Source: Candidatus Omnitrophota bacterium (lineage in GTDB: Bacteria; Omnitrophota; Gorgyraeia; Tantalellales; Tantalellaceae). From it: a stretch of 46,071 nt of DNA. The notes beneath the pieces were generated by a model that saw nothing but the letters and a program-made list of their open reading frames with translations, searched no databases and was not told the origin of the DNA. The stretch is from contig WJMH01000020.1 of NCBI GenBank assembly GCA_014728045.1, positions 1 through 46,071 of the forward strand, written 5' to 3'. The position numbers and the translations under genes were made by a program. This document shows positions 1 to 7,841 of the stretch, piece after piece; position 1 is the stretch's first letter; the number at the start of each line of letters is the position of its first letter.

Positions 1-809
1 ACCTCGTCTACACTCCGCATGGCCATGTTTTCTACGGATATTTCGGAAAGGCCCTTACTGGTTTTATCGTGACCTGCGAGAGGATAGCCGCGCGCATGAC
101 CGAAAGGATAGTTGGTTTAACCCCCGCCGAATGCGAGGAATGGCTTCGGGCGGGAGTTGGAAGGAGAGAGCAGTACACCGTGATACCCAGCGGCGTGGAT
201 TTCGATCACATGGAAAAAGAGGCTGAGCGGGGAAAGTACTGGCGAGAAGAGATGCGCATACCCCGGGAGAAGGTCCTGGTCGGAGCCATAGGGCGTTTTA
301 TCAAGATAAAAGGATTCGAATTTTTCATTGATGCCGCCTGCAGGCAGATCCGGAAAAGGGATGATATTTATTTCGTTCTCGCCGGGGACGGGCCCCTGAG
401 AAAAGAATTCGAGGAGAAGATCAAAGATATGGATATCGAGGAAAGGTTCCGTATTGTCGGGTGGCAGGAACACACCGCGGCGATGATAGAGTCACTGGAC
501 CTATTTGTTCTCTCCTCGCTTAACGAAGGAATGGGCAGGGTGCTCATTGAAGCGATGTATTTCAAAAAACCCGTCATAGCCACGCGCGTGGGCGGGGTGC
601 CTTCTGTTCTCGCCGGAGGGGCGGGAAGGCTTGTTGAACCTGCTTCTTCTTCTGCTATTTCCGGGGCTATCGACGAGGTGCTGGAGGACAGGCATAACGC
701 GCTTGAAATGGGCTTTCGCGGGCACGATAAAGCGGTCGCGGAATATTCCTCAGGGAAAATGATAGAAAAACTCGATTCGCTTTACCGGGAGCTTCTTAGC
801 AAAGGATAG
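1..809 (+). CDS. Glycosyltransferase family 4 (group 1), 5' end cut by window edge
   Basis: This is the C-terminal part of a retaining GT-B glycosyltransferase that moves a sugar from a nucleotide-sugar onto a growing surface glycan or lipid carrier at the cytoplasmic membrane. The frame is already open at base 3 and encodes a TPHGHVFYGYFGK stretch typical of the N-domain, so the GTG at 69 is internal. Visible family marks are the PSGVDFD segment, GRFIKIKG, the AGDGPLR donor-domain strand, and the E-x7-E pair in LNEGMGRVLIEAM followed by PVIATRVGGVPSVL. The stop lies 9 nt before the next gene, which suggests cotranscription with the following polysaccharide-type genes. Substrate specificity cannot be read from the sequence. 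The family call is firm; the missing N-terminus is outside the window. Confidence 0.9.
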   Translation, partial: LVYTPHGHVFYGYFGKALTGFIVTCERIAARMTERIVGLTPAECEEWLRAGVGRREQYTVIPSGVDFDHMEKEAERGKYWREEMRIPREKVLVGAIGRFIKIKGFEFFIDAACRQIRKRDDIYFVLAGDGPLRKEFEEKIKDMDIEERFRIVGWQEHTAAMIESLDLFVLSSLNEGMGRVLIEAMYFKKPVIATRVGGVPSVLAGGAGRLVEPASSSAISGAIDEVLEDRHNALEMGFRGHDKAVAEYSSGKMIEKLDSLYRELLSKG

Positions 810-818
810 ATCCTAAAT

Positions 819-2285
819 ATGCTTAAATATACTCTCAGGGTTATCTTGATAACGGGATTCTTGCTGCACTCAGGCGCTTTGAGCGCTTTTTCGGTCGAGG
901 ACTCTGTATATGTAAAAGGGCTTTTGCATCTCAACTCAAGCGTTTCTTCCGGAGAGTACGCTCCTGAAAAACTTGTGAAAATGGCCCATGAAAAGGGGAT
1001 CGCGGCCGTTTTTCTTACCGAAAACCTCATGCCGCGGTGGGAATACGGGATATATCCCTTCAGGCGGGTTATCAAAAAGACAGTTGAGCGGGACGGCTTG
1101 ATCAAGTATGGTCCGAGCGAATACGCCCGCAGGATCGGCGAGATCAATGAAAGCTTCCCCGATCTCACCGTAAATATGTCGGCAGAAGTAGCACCCTTTT
1201 ATTATTGGACCGGAAGCCCGCTGGGGCGAGGGGGGCTCACTCTGCACGACTGGGACATTCAGTTCCTGGTTACGGGTCTTGAGCCGTCCGATTACTCGCA
1301 GATCCCAACCATTTCGAACGGGGGGTTCTCCGGTTACGGAGTTGTAAGCGTTCTTAAGCTGTGGCCTTTTCTTTTGATACTGCTGGGTGCGATCTGCCTC
1401 AGGAAAAAGCACCCCAGGTATTACCTTGCCGACAGTCTGTGCTGGTTTTTTATCGTAACAGGCGCGGTGTTCGCTCTTGCTAATTATCCTTACAAGTATT
1501 ACAGATATGATCAGTATCACGGAAGTGCCGGTTCTGGCCCTTATCAGCAGGTTATCGATTACGTGAACTCAAAAGGAGGGATGACCTTCTGGTCAAGCCC
1601 GGAGGCTTTTACCCACAGGGACCTCGGGCCGGTCTGGTTCAAAAGTCCCGAAGCCACCGGTTACATGCTGGAGGTGTCCGGTTATACTGGGTTCTGCTGT
1701 TTTTATGAGGGCTATAGGCAGGTAGGCTCTCCGGGGGGCGTGTGGGATACCGTGCTCGGTGAGTACTGCGCGGGCAAAAGACGACGACCAGTATGGGCCG
1801 TGGGAGAGATGTCCTATCACAGCAAGGAGGCTTCAGGCGGCAAGCAGATAGACGAAGTGCAGACGGTTTTCATCGTCGGGGAGAATACCCGGGAAAACAT
1901 AATGCGGGCCATGAAAGAGGGCAGTATGTACGCTGTAAGGCGTTCCAGCGGGCACGAATTGCAAATCAGATCTTTTACGGTAAAATATAGTAATGGAGAA
2001 ACGGCCGGCATGGGAGAAGAGCTCCTTGCCTCCGGCCCTGTCGAGGTGGATTTTTTCGTGGGATGGGAAGGCGTCCCGCAAGGAGAAGTCACCGCTGATC
2101 TGGTAAGGTCAGGCAAGGTGATAAAACAGTTCAAATTCGCACAGCCGGGCAGGATCAGCTTCAGCGATGACTACTACGAACCCGGGAGTAAAATATATTA
2201 CCGCCTTGATGTGAGGGGAAAATACCCGAGCATGCTCTTCAGCAACCCGGTTTTTGTCAGATTCGAAAAAAGCGAGGCCGATTAA
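819..2285 (+). CDS. Membrane-anchored PHP-like protein with degenerate metal site
   Basis: The 488-residue product begins with a signal-type segment (residues about 1-23). It then has a stretch resembling the first strand-helix of PHP phosphoesterases (KGLLHLNSSVSSGEY, then ENL after a hydrophobic strand). In true PHP enzymes this is an HxH metal motif; here it reads HLN, so the site looks degraded. Two hydrophobic segments near 175-195 and 205-223 look like transmembrane helices. The C-terminal half is probably extracytoplasmic, with a VGENTRENIMRAMKEG segment like the 'visitor' region of predicted metal-dependent phosphoesterases, followed by a beta-rich end. Its stop overlaps the next start by one base (TAATG), so translation is probably coupled. 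Function is unknown; a non-catalytic PHP fold in a glycan locus is the best guess. Confidence 0.6.
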   Translation: MLKYTLRVILITGFLLHSGALSAFSVEDSVYVKGLLHLNSSVSSGEYAPEKLVKMAHEKGIAAVFLTENLMPRWEYGIYPFRRVIKKTVERDGLIKYGPSEYARRIGEINESFPDLTVNMSAEVAPFYYWTGSPLGRGGLTLHDWDIQFLVTGLEPSDYSQIPTISNGGFSGYGVVSVLKLWPFLLILLGAICLRKKHPRYYLADSLCWFFIVTGAVFALANYPYKYYRYDQYHGSAGSGPYQQVIDYVNSKGGMTFWSSPEAFTHRDLGPVWFKSPEATGYMLEVSGYTGFCCFYEGYRQVGSPGGVWDTVLGEYCAGKRRRPVWAVGEMSYHSKEASGGKQIDEVQTVFIVGENTRENIMRAMKEGSMYAVRRSSGHELQIRSFTVKYSNGETAGMGEELLASGPVEVDFFVGWEGVPQGEVTADLVRSGKVIKQFKFAQPGRISFSDDYYEPGSKIYYRLDVRGKYPSMLFSNPVFVRFEKSEAD

Positions 2286-2971
2286 TGATAGTTGCCATAC
2301 ATCAGCCGCAGTACCTGCCCTGGCTGGGCTACTTCGACAAGATGGACCAGAGCGACGTTTTCGTCCTTCTGGACGACGTACAGTACAAAAAGAACGAGTG
2401 GCAGAACAGGAACAAGATACGCAACGCGGATACCTGGCAGTGGCTTACCGTACCTGTTCTCTACCAATTCGGCCAGCCGATCAACCAAGTTGAAATAGAT
2501 AATACCACGAATTGGAGTGACAAGCACATAAAGAGCATAGAGATCAACTATTCCAAGGCGCCTCACTTCGAAGAACACGCCGCTTTCTTTGAGGAGACCT
2601 TCAAGAGAGAGTGGCCTCTTCTTGAACAGATCAATTCTCATTTCATACAGTATCTCAAGCGCGCGCTGGGGATAAAGGCCCGGATCGTAAAAAGTTCTAC
2701 TATGGACCTTGAGACCTCGGGCACCCAAAGGCTTGTTGATATTTGCAGTAGGCTGGATGCTGATGTATATTTATCAGGAGCGGGCGGCAGGGACTACCTT
2801 GAAGAAGATCTGTTCTCGGGCAGCGGTATCGAACTTAAGTTCCAGTCCTACCGGCATCCTGAATACGAACAGGTATACGAGGGATTCGAACCCTACATGT
2901 CCGTAATAGACCTTTTGTTCACAAGCGGGAGCAAAAGCATAGATATAATAAGGGAAGGGAGAGAAAAATGA
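2285..2971 (+). CDS. WbqC-family protein
   Basis: The 228-residue product opens with MIVAIHQPQYLPWLGYFDKM and continues with LLDDVQYKKNEWQNRN, the hallmark N-terminus of the WbqC family found in O-antigen and other surface-glycan loci. The family's biochemical role is poorly defined; it is generally linked to building or attaching modified sugars. A C-terminal segment (YLSGAGGRDYL, then FQSYRHPEY and a SVIDLLF motif) also fits the family. Length is usual. It sits between a membrane PHP-like gene (1-nt overlap) and a PIG-L deacetylase gene (4-nt ATGA overlap), so these are almost certainly one transcript. The family call is strong; the reaction is not known. Confidence 0.88.
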   Translation: MIVAIHQPQYLPWLGYFDKMDQSDVFVLLDDVQYKKNEWQNRNKIRNADTWQWLTVPVLYQFGQPINQVEIDNTTNWSDKHIKSIEINYSKAPHFEEHAAFFEETFKREWPLLEQINSHFIQYLKRALGIKARIVKSSTMDLETSGTQRLVDICSRLDADVYLSGAGGRDYLEEDLFSGSGIELKFQSYRHPEYEQVYEGFEPYMSVIDLLFTSGSKSIDIIREGREK

Positions 2972-3588
2972 ACATACTCGCGATAGGCGCTCATCCGGAT
3001 GATATAGAATACGGCTGCGGCGGCACGCTACTTAAAATGGCGGCCCAGAAAAAGACCAAGATATATTATTTCGTGGCGACCCACGGTGATTTCGGGGGTG
3101 ACACCGAGGTCCGCATAAAGGAACAGGAGAAATCCGCCCGCCTTCTGGGCGTAAAGAACATATACTGGGGCGGGTTCACCGATACCCGCCTTGTGGTAGG
3201 CAGGGAACTGATAGGCAAGATAGAACAAGTGATAAGCGAGTGCGATCCGCAGGTGATACTGGTGAATTATCCAGATGATACGCATCAGGACCACCGGTAT
3301 CTCGCCGAGAGCACAGTGGTGGCCTCCAGGTACCGCAGGAAGGTGCTTTTCTACGAGGATTATACCTCGAGGAACTATGAGCCCCATCTTTTTGTGGACA
3401 TAGCCGATGTCCTGGATGAAAAGATCAAGCTTCTCAAGTGCCATAAGTCACAGGTGGAAAGGGACTATCCCACGAGCCTTGACATGGTGGAAAGCACCCG
3501 TGCTGTTGCCAATTTCAGGGGTTTTCAGGCCAAGGTAAAGTACGCCGAAGGTTTCTGCGCTTTGCGTTACCTTCTGGACTCCATATGA
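2968..3588 (+). CDS. PIG-L / LmbE-type zinc deacetylase
   Basis: The 206-residue protein belongs to the PIG-L family, zinc hydrolases that remove the acetyl group from N-acetylglucosaminyl conjugates or related amides. The metal site is visible as AHPDD (H9, D11, D12) and the downstream HQDH (H106, D108, H109). D12 is the usual catalytic base. It overlaps the WbqC-family gene by ATGA and is followed after 9 nt by an aminotransferase gene. Together these suggest synthesis or trimming of an amino-sugar in a surface polysaccharide. Length is at the short end of the normal range. The substrate is inferred only from context. Confidence 0.9.
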   Translation: MNILAIGAHPDDIEYGCGGTLLKMAAQKKTKIYYFVATHGDFGGDTEVRIKEQEKSARLLGVKNIYWGGFTDTRLVVGRELIGKIEQVISECDPQVILVNYPDDTHQDHRYLAESTVVASRYRRKVLFYEDYTSRNYEPHLFVDIADVLDEKIKLLKCHKSQVERDYPTSLDMVESTRAVANFRGFQAKVKYAEGFCALRYLLDSI

Positions 3589-3597
3589 GGTGAATTC

Positions 3598-4641
3598 ATG
3601 GAAAAAATACCGCATTCCAGACCGACCCTTTATGAAGAGGAAGCCCTGGCCGCGGCTGAGGTGGTAAGGTCCGGGAATATCGCCCAGGGTGAGCGCGTAA
3701 AAAAATTCGAGGAAGAGCTGGCCCGCTACATAGGGGTCAAAGGCGCGGTGCTCACCAATTCGGGTTCTTCGGCGCTTCACCTGGGGCTTGTGGCCATGGG
3801 CATAGGCGAGGGGGACGAGGTCCTCATGCCCTCGTATGTTTGCAGCGCTCTACTTAACGCGGTATATCTGACCGGTGCCAGGCCCAGGTTGTGTGATATC
3901 GAACCGGATACGTTCAATATTTCCGTTAGCAGCATAGAGGATAACAGGACAGAAAACACTGCCTGTGTGATAGTGCCGCACATGTTCGGAAGTCCCGCGG
4001 ACTTGGAGAGGATAAAGGACCTGGGTATACCCGTGGTCGAGGACTGCGCCCAGTCGCTGGGTGCCAGGTACGGAGACCTCAGGACCGGAAGTATCGGCAC
4101 CTTAGGGATGCTTTCCTTCTATGCGTGCAAAATGATCACCTCCGGGGAAGGGGGCGCTCTGGTCTCCGATGATGAGGAGGTCCTCCGAATAGCCAGGGAC
4201 AGGCGAGATTACGACGAGAAGGAGCACTACAAGCTCCGATATAATTATAAAATGACCGATATCCAGGCAGCTGTCGGGCTCGTTCAGCTGGAGAGAGCGG
4301 ATGAATTCGTGCGAGTCCGCAAAGAGATCGCCTCAGGCTATCATGCCGCTTTTTCGGGGCTTGACCTTGAGCTTCCCGAAGGTGAGTTCGACCACGTCTA
4401 TTACAGGTACGTACTGGCGACCGACCGGGACCTCGGAGAGGTCATTTCCCGGATCGGAGAAAGTGGTGTCACTGCTGCGCGTCCGGTCTTTAAACCCCTC
4501 CACAGATATCTTGAGATAAGATCCGGCTTCAAGAACACCGACCGCGCGTATTCTACCCTCTTTTCGGTGCCTATCTATCCCTCACTAACGCAGGAAGAAC
4601 GTAAAAAAGTGGTAAGTGCCGTAGAAAGTGTTTTCGGTTAA
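3598..4641 (+). CDS. DegT/DnrJ/EryC1/StrS-type sugar aminotransferase
   Basis: The 347-residue protein is a PLP enzyme of the DegT/DnrJ family that transfers an amino group to a keto-sugar nucleotide, a step in making amino-sugars for surface glycans. It shows the TNSGSSALHLGL cofactor-phosphate region near 53-64 and the ED-C-AQS motif at 148-153. The Schiff-base lysine is K178 in SFYACKM, followed by the TSGEGGAL signature. A GAGGTGA ribosome-binding site precedes the ATG. The gene closes the plus-strand polysaccharide block. Its stop codon shares bases with the stop of the convergent ABC permease gene, leaving no room for a separate terminator. Confidence 0.93.
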   Translation: MEKIPHSRPTLYEEEALAAAEVVRSGNIAQGERVKKFEEELARYIGVKGAVLTNSGSSALHLGLVAMGIGEGDEVLMPSYVCSALLNAVYLTGARPRLCDIEPDTFNISVSSIEDNRTENTACVIVPHMFGSPADLERIKDLGIPVVEDCAQSLGARYGDLRTGSIGTLGMLSFYACKMITSGEGGALVSDDEEVLRIARDRRDYDEKEHYKLRYNYKMTDIQAAVGLVQLERADEFVRVRKEIASGYHAAFSGLDLELPEGEFDHVYYRYVLATDRDLGEVISRIGESGVTAARPVFKPLHRYLEIRSGFKNTDRAYSTLFSVPIYPSLTQEERKKVVSAVESVFG

Positions 4642-5462
4642 TACTGCGAAAGGTTACCCCTGCGTTTTGTTTCCGTGACGGCTTTGGAGAATGATAAAGC
4701 CGCCAGGGGAAAAAGTACTGCCAGAGATATTCCCAGTGCCGTTATCTGCCCACTTACCGCGGAGGTATCAGCTCCCGGTATCATTATGCTCCTAAGCGCA
4801 TCCAGCGAATATGTAAGAGGAAGCATCCTGGAAAAAACCTGCATCCAATCCGGCAGGACGGAGACGGGGTAAAGCACCCCGCCGGCCAGGAGGAAAACAT
4901 TCTCGATCAGCCAGTTGACAGGGTTCCCGCGCTTGAAGACCAGTATGAATGAAGATGCGATAATACCGATGGATAAAAAATTGGCCATGCTTAATAGAAG
5001 TACGGTCGTGAAAAGGTAGATATTAGAAACATATATCTTTCCGCCGAGCAGGAGGGCTCCCACGAGGAAAAAGAAGAAGATGTTCGCAAGCCCGCGGCTC
5101 AGGCTGAAGGAGGTGATCCCCGCCAGGAAAGTCGGAAGACGCACCGGGGTCAGAAAAATTGCTTCCAGCGTCCCGGTGAGCTGTTCTTGCCTGAGTCTGG
5201 ATGAAAATGAATTCAGCAGAACAGCGAAGAACGAATAAAAAGCCATGCCGATAAGCGCAAAGGAGAAATAATTCCCGTTATATGCCGAAAGGGCCTTGAT
5301 GCTGCTTCCTTCGACCATTCTGGAGAGAAAGAAAAAGACCAGGCAGAATAGGATTACGCTCAGTGCCCTTAAAAGTATCGAGAACTTATAGCTCAGTTCG
5401 AGTTTAAGGTCCTTTTTCAGGAACACGAAGATCTTCTTTAGTTCGCAGAAGAGGGCCTTCAT
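4638..5462 (-). CDS. ABC-2 type transporter permease
   Basis: The 274-residue membrane protein has about six hydrophobic helices and the ABC-2 permease layout, including a central region like LTGTLEAIFLTPV. That amphipathic 'ExG' turn (QLTGTLE) is typical of export-type permeases. It forms a transporter with the ATPase encoded just upstream (4-nt overlap). That gene in turn overlaps a nucleotidyltransferase-5 gene, so the three form one minus-strand operon. The operon diverges from the peptide-modification genes starting at 7163. Peptide or glycan export are both possible. The shared divergent promoter region makes export of the modified peptide an attractive but unproven idea. Confidence 0.85.
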   Translation of the reverse strand: MKALFCELKKIFVFLKKDLKLELSYKFSILLRALSVILFCLVFFFLSRMVEGSSIKALSAYNGNYFSFALIGMAFYSFFAVLLNSFSSRLRQEQLTGTLEAIFLTPVRLPTFLAGITSFSLSRGLANIFFFFLVGALLLGGKIYVSNIYLFTTVLLLSMANFLSIGIIASSFILVFKRGNPVNWLIENVFLLAGGVLYPVSVLPDWMQVFSRMLPLTYSLDALRSIMIPGADTSAVSGQITALGISLAVLFPLAALSFSKAVTETKRRGNLSQY

Positions 5463-6145
5463 GCGATCACCCTGCCTTTATCCATTCGCAAGTGGCGGGA
5501 GGAGGGCATCCCTCCGGGGTTTTGTTCATGTGTGGTGTATATCACTGTAACACCATCTTCTCTGGATAATTCCAGGACCAGGGAGGATAACCGTTCACTT
5601 GAAGACCGGTCAAGGCTTCTTAAGGGTTCGTCAAGAAGAAGCAGCCTGGGCCTGTGAAGAAGCGCCCTCATTATGGAGAACCTCTGCCTTATCCCGGTCG
5701 AATAACCGGAGAAGGGCTCGTCGACGAGGTCTTCTATCTGGAGGCGGTCGGCCAGAGACCGTATCCTTTCGTCGGTCGTAGGCTTGTCCAATCCGTGGAG
5801 CCCCCCGAAGAACCTCATGTTCTCCCTTCCGGATAAGCGCCAGTAAAAACTGCGTTCTTGGTCCGTCAGCAGCCCTATATTCCTTATAACATCATTATGG
5901 TTCTTCCGGATGTCCTTTTCAAGGACCCTGACGGTGCCCCGAGTGGGGAGAATGATACCCGATATGCACTTAAGCAGGGTCGTCTTGCCGGAGCCGTTAG
6001 GCCCGGATATCCTTACAACTTCACCCGGGGAATCGATGTCAAGATCGATGTTATCAAGAGCGGTCACGGGATCTTTCGCGCGGAAGGGGAAAATGCCGCT
6101 GGTGTATTCCTTTGAGAGGCCTTTTATCTCCAGAACGCTTCTCAT
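5459..6145 (-). CDS. ABC transporter ATP-binding protein
   Basis: The 228-residue nucleotide-binding subunit pairs with the adjacent ABC-2 permease. Walker A is GPNGSGKTT (48-56) and Walker B is LLLLDEP (168-173) followed by the D-loop SLD. An H-loop histidine is in YTTHEQ. The ABC signature is unusual: YSTGIRQR (148-155) where LSGGQ is expected, a variant seen in some exporters. The start was placed at the ATG at 6145. It overlaps the upstream stop as ATGA and begins MRSVLEIKGLSKEY, the normal opening of the fold. The frame extends upstream to 6247, but that extension lies inside the upstream gene and looks non-coding. Substrate unknown; see the permease for context. Confidence 0.9.
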   Translation of the reverse strand: MRSVLEIKGLSKEYTSGIFPFRAKDPVTALDNIDLDIDSPGEVVRISGPNGSGKTTLLKCISGIILPTRGTVRVLEKDIRKNHNDVIRNIGLLTDQERSFYWRLSGRENMRFFGGLHGLDKPTTDERIRSLADRLQIEDLVDEPFSGYSTGIRQRFSIMRALLHRPRLLLLDEPLRSLDRSSSERLSSLVLELSREDGVTVIYTTHEQNPGGMPSSRHLRMDKGRVIA

Positions 6146-7035
6146 CTTATCCTCCGCAAAGTGCGCATCATCTTGATCGGCAGGTACCGGATGAGATCGG
6201 CGGTAAATGACGCCTTTTTCCTGGCTGAGTCCATCGCGATAAGCCATAGGAATTCACGAAGGGGGAACAGGCCTCTTGCCCAGGGGGCGAGCAGGGCTCT
6301 GAAAAGGCGAGACTCGAAGCGGTAGAGAAAGTAGCCGCTACCGTCGAATACCGCATCAAGTCCCCGGATGTCCTCTTTTCTTTGATCTTTCAGGTGGTCG
6401 ATTATCATGCAGCATAATTTGTGTGTGCCGCACTCTCTTGAAATGCTTTCAAGAAGCGCTTTATCGACGCGGGGAGCATAGTGTTCAATCACCAATACAA
6501 GGTCGCGGAACCATTTATCCTTCGAGAACCTTTCCTTTAGCATATGGAATGCGAGGTAGACTATTCTGTCTTCAGCAGAAAGCGTGAAAGCCGTGTTCCC
6601 GCTGAAGTCCACCTCCCGGGCGCGCCGCCATATGGAGTCGATATCGGGGCTGTATACCTTGGACTGGGAGGGGCTCTGCGGATTGACTAGTCCCGTATGC
6701 AGGTCCACATATATTTCAAGGGGTTCGGTCTTCCCATAGACCCTGGCGTTCGCCATGTTCCCTTGAATGAAAACAAAGCCGTTCTTTCTGAGGATCTTTT
6801 CCGCTTCGGCGGAGTGTTCTTTTCTGACGAGAAGGTCGATATCACCCATGACCCTGTCACTGGTATCGGCGTAAACATCATTAACAAGAGCGATGCCCTT
6901 TAACAGCATTACAGGGATGCCGGGCTCACCGAACCTTCGGAGCAAAGAGGCGGTATGTTCGCTGAGGAGGGTATTGTAATTGACGATACTTTCAGAGTTC
7001 TGAAAAGTTGTTTTTCCGGTCGCTTCATTAGTCAT
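6142..7035 (-). CDS. Nucleotidyltransferase family 5 (NTP_transf_5-like) protein
   Basis: The 297-residue protein matches the uncharacterised nucleotidyltransferase family often found beside PqqD-like and HPr-kinase-like genes. The core is LLKGIAL (from residue 44) followed by the catalytic-type GDIDLLV motif at 64-70, in which two Asp would bind Mg-NTP, and AEKILRKNGF. Relatives occur in lasso-peptide clusters that also carry HPrK-like kinases and in exosortase-linked polysaccharide loci. Any transfer of a nucleotide to a peptide or carrier is inference. It is first in a minus-strand operon with the ABC exporter. It has a TATAAT element 16 nt before the start and no clear Shine-Dalgarno, so its leader would be very short. 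Confidence 0.8.
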   Translation of the reverse strand: MTNEATGKTTFQNSESIVNYNTLLSEHTASLLRRFGEPGIPVMLLKGIALVNDVYADTSDRVMGDIDLLVRKEHSAEAEKILRKNGFVFIQGNMANARVYGKTEPLEIYVDLHTGLVNPQSPSQSKVYSPDIDSIWRRAREVDFSGNTAFTLSAEDRIVYLAFHMLKERFSKDKWFRDLVLVIEHYAPRVDKALLESISRECGTHKLCCMIIDHLKDQRKEDIRGLDAVFDGSGYFLYRFESRLFRALLAPWARGLFPLREFLWLIAMDSARKKASFTADLIRYLPIKMMRTLRRIR

Positions 7036-7043
7036 ATAAAATC

Positions 7044-7072
7044 ATTATATTACATAAACAGATATATTTTAA
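7044..7072 (-). promoter_or_regulatory. Predicted sigma-70-type promoter for the nucleotidyltransferase/ABC operon
   Basis: On the minus strand TTAAAA (7067-7072) and a perfect TATAAT (7044-7049) are separated by 17 nt. The transcript would begin only a few bases before the ATG at 7035. The -35 match is weak (4 of 6). It faces away from the promoter at 7104-7131 within the same 127-nt gap. Confidence 0.45.
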
Positions 7073-7103
7073 CCTATTATTTTCCCGGGCGGCATCGTAT
7101 AAG

Positions 7104-7131
7104 TTGAATTAACCATAGTATCTGATATAAT
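7104..7131 (+). promoter_or_regulatory. Predicted sigma-70-type promoter for the peptide-modification operon
   Basis: TTGAAT (7104-7109) and a perfect TATAAT (7126-7131) are separated by 16 nt, ending 31 nt before the first ATG at 7163. A GAGGA-type ribosome-binding site follows. It would drive the B2-like, PqqD-like, kinase, radical SAM and precursor genes as one transcript. Confidence 0.55.
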
Positions 7132-7162
7132 AATCATTATAACAGCCGAGGAAGAGGACCAT

Positions 7163-7591
7163 ATGCAGGAGTTTTTCCGTAAACTTTTTTATTACCGGGA
7201 CCTGGGGCTTTTGTCCCGCATCCTTGCCGATGTGGTCCTGGTGGGATTCACCCCGCCCGGGAAAAGGCTCGCTCTGGCCGGTGTCGAATTAGCCCGCCGG
7301 GGGAAATACCCGGCTGAGAAATTCAAGAGGTATCTTACGTTCGTTTATTTCCTGATGGGGCGTTTGTGGATAAGGCCCCGGTGCCTGACCAGTTCGGTTG
7401 CGGTCTGCCGCCTCTTCAGGAAGAACGGCATAAGGGCCAACATAGTTTTCGGCTGTTCTTTTGACAGGGATAAGTTAACCGGTCACTGCTGGGTCGAAAC
7501 GGATCAAAGAGCGCATCCGGAAAAGTTCCGGGCGGTCTTCAGTTATCCCGAGGCGTTTAGTGATATTGACAGGAGGAGTTATGACATATAA
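7163..7591 (+). CDS. Lasso-B2-type transglutaminase-fold protein (leader peptidase-like)
   Basis: The 142-residue protein matches the Transglut_core3 / lasso biosynthesis B2 family, cysteine proteases that remove the leader of a modified peptide. The family pattern is clear: RPRCLTSS with candidate nucleophile C74, then VFG and GHCWVE with candidate H108. E112 or D114 are possible third residues. The N-terminal 60 residues form the usual helical extension (LARRGKYP). The stop overlaps the next gene's start by 11 nt. In lasso systems this protein works with a PqqD-like RRE protein, and that is exactly what follows. A lasso cyclase is absent here, so it likely acts on a radical-SAM-modified precursor. 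The family call is good; the substrate is inferred. Confidence 0.8.
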   Translation: MQEFFRKLFYYRDLGLLSRILADVVLVGFTPPGKRLALAGVELARRGKYPAEKFKRYLTFVYFLMGRLWIRPRCLTSSVAVCRLFRKNGIRANIVFGCSFDRDKLTGHCWVETDQRAHPEKFRAVFSYPEAFSDIDRRSYDI

Positions 7592-7841
7592 AAGAGCTCA
7601 CAGAGTTCCCTGGAGGCTGGTTGAGGATAAGGCCGTCCTTGTCTCTGTAAAGAATTCCCAGGTAATGGTGCTCAACCAGGTCGGTACGGAGATATGGAAT
7701 TATCTTGAGCAAGGGAAAAGCTCCGATGAGATAGTTGACCATATCCTTTCGGTGTTCGATGTCGACAGAGAGACCGCAGAGAAGGACGTGCGGGAGTTCC
7801 TGGCCGATATGCAGCAAAGAGAGACGCTTGATGTCCTATAG
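7581..7841 (+). CDS. PqqD-like peptide chaperone (RiPP recognition element)
   Basis: The 86-residue protein has the PqqD fold pattern: an N-terminal strand pair (KAVLVSVKNSQVMVLNQVG), then the TEIWNYLEQGKSSDEIVDHI helices and a C-terminal FLADMQ helix. PqqD-like proteins bind the leader of a ribosomally made peptide and present it to a radical SAM enzyme or peptidase. The start was set at the ATG at 7581 because a strong AGGAGG lies 10 nt upstream. The frame itself opens 21 nt earlier. Its neighbours (B2-like protease before, HPrK-like kinase and SPASM enzyme after) support a carrier role. Related PqqD-like proteins also occur in exosortase-type loci, which is the main alternative. Confidence 0.85.
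   Translation: MTYKRAHRVPWRLVEDKAVLVSVKNSQVMVLNQVGTEIWNYLEQGKSSDEIVDHILSVFDVDRETAEKDVREFLADMQQRETLDVL

Noticed and set aside
5459-6247. Longer ATPase start at 6247
   Set aside because: The extra 34 codons lie inside the upstream nucleotidyltransferase gene, while the ATG at 6145 gives a standard N-terminus and an ATGA overlap.
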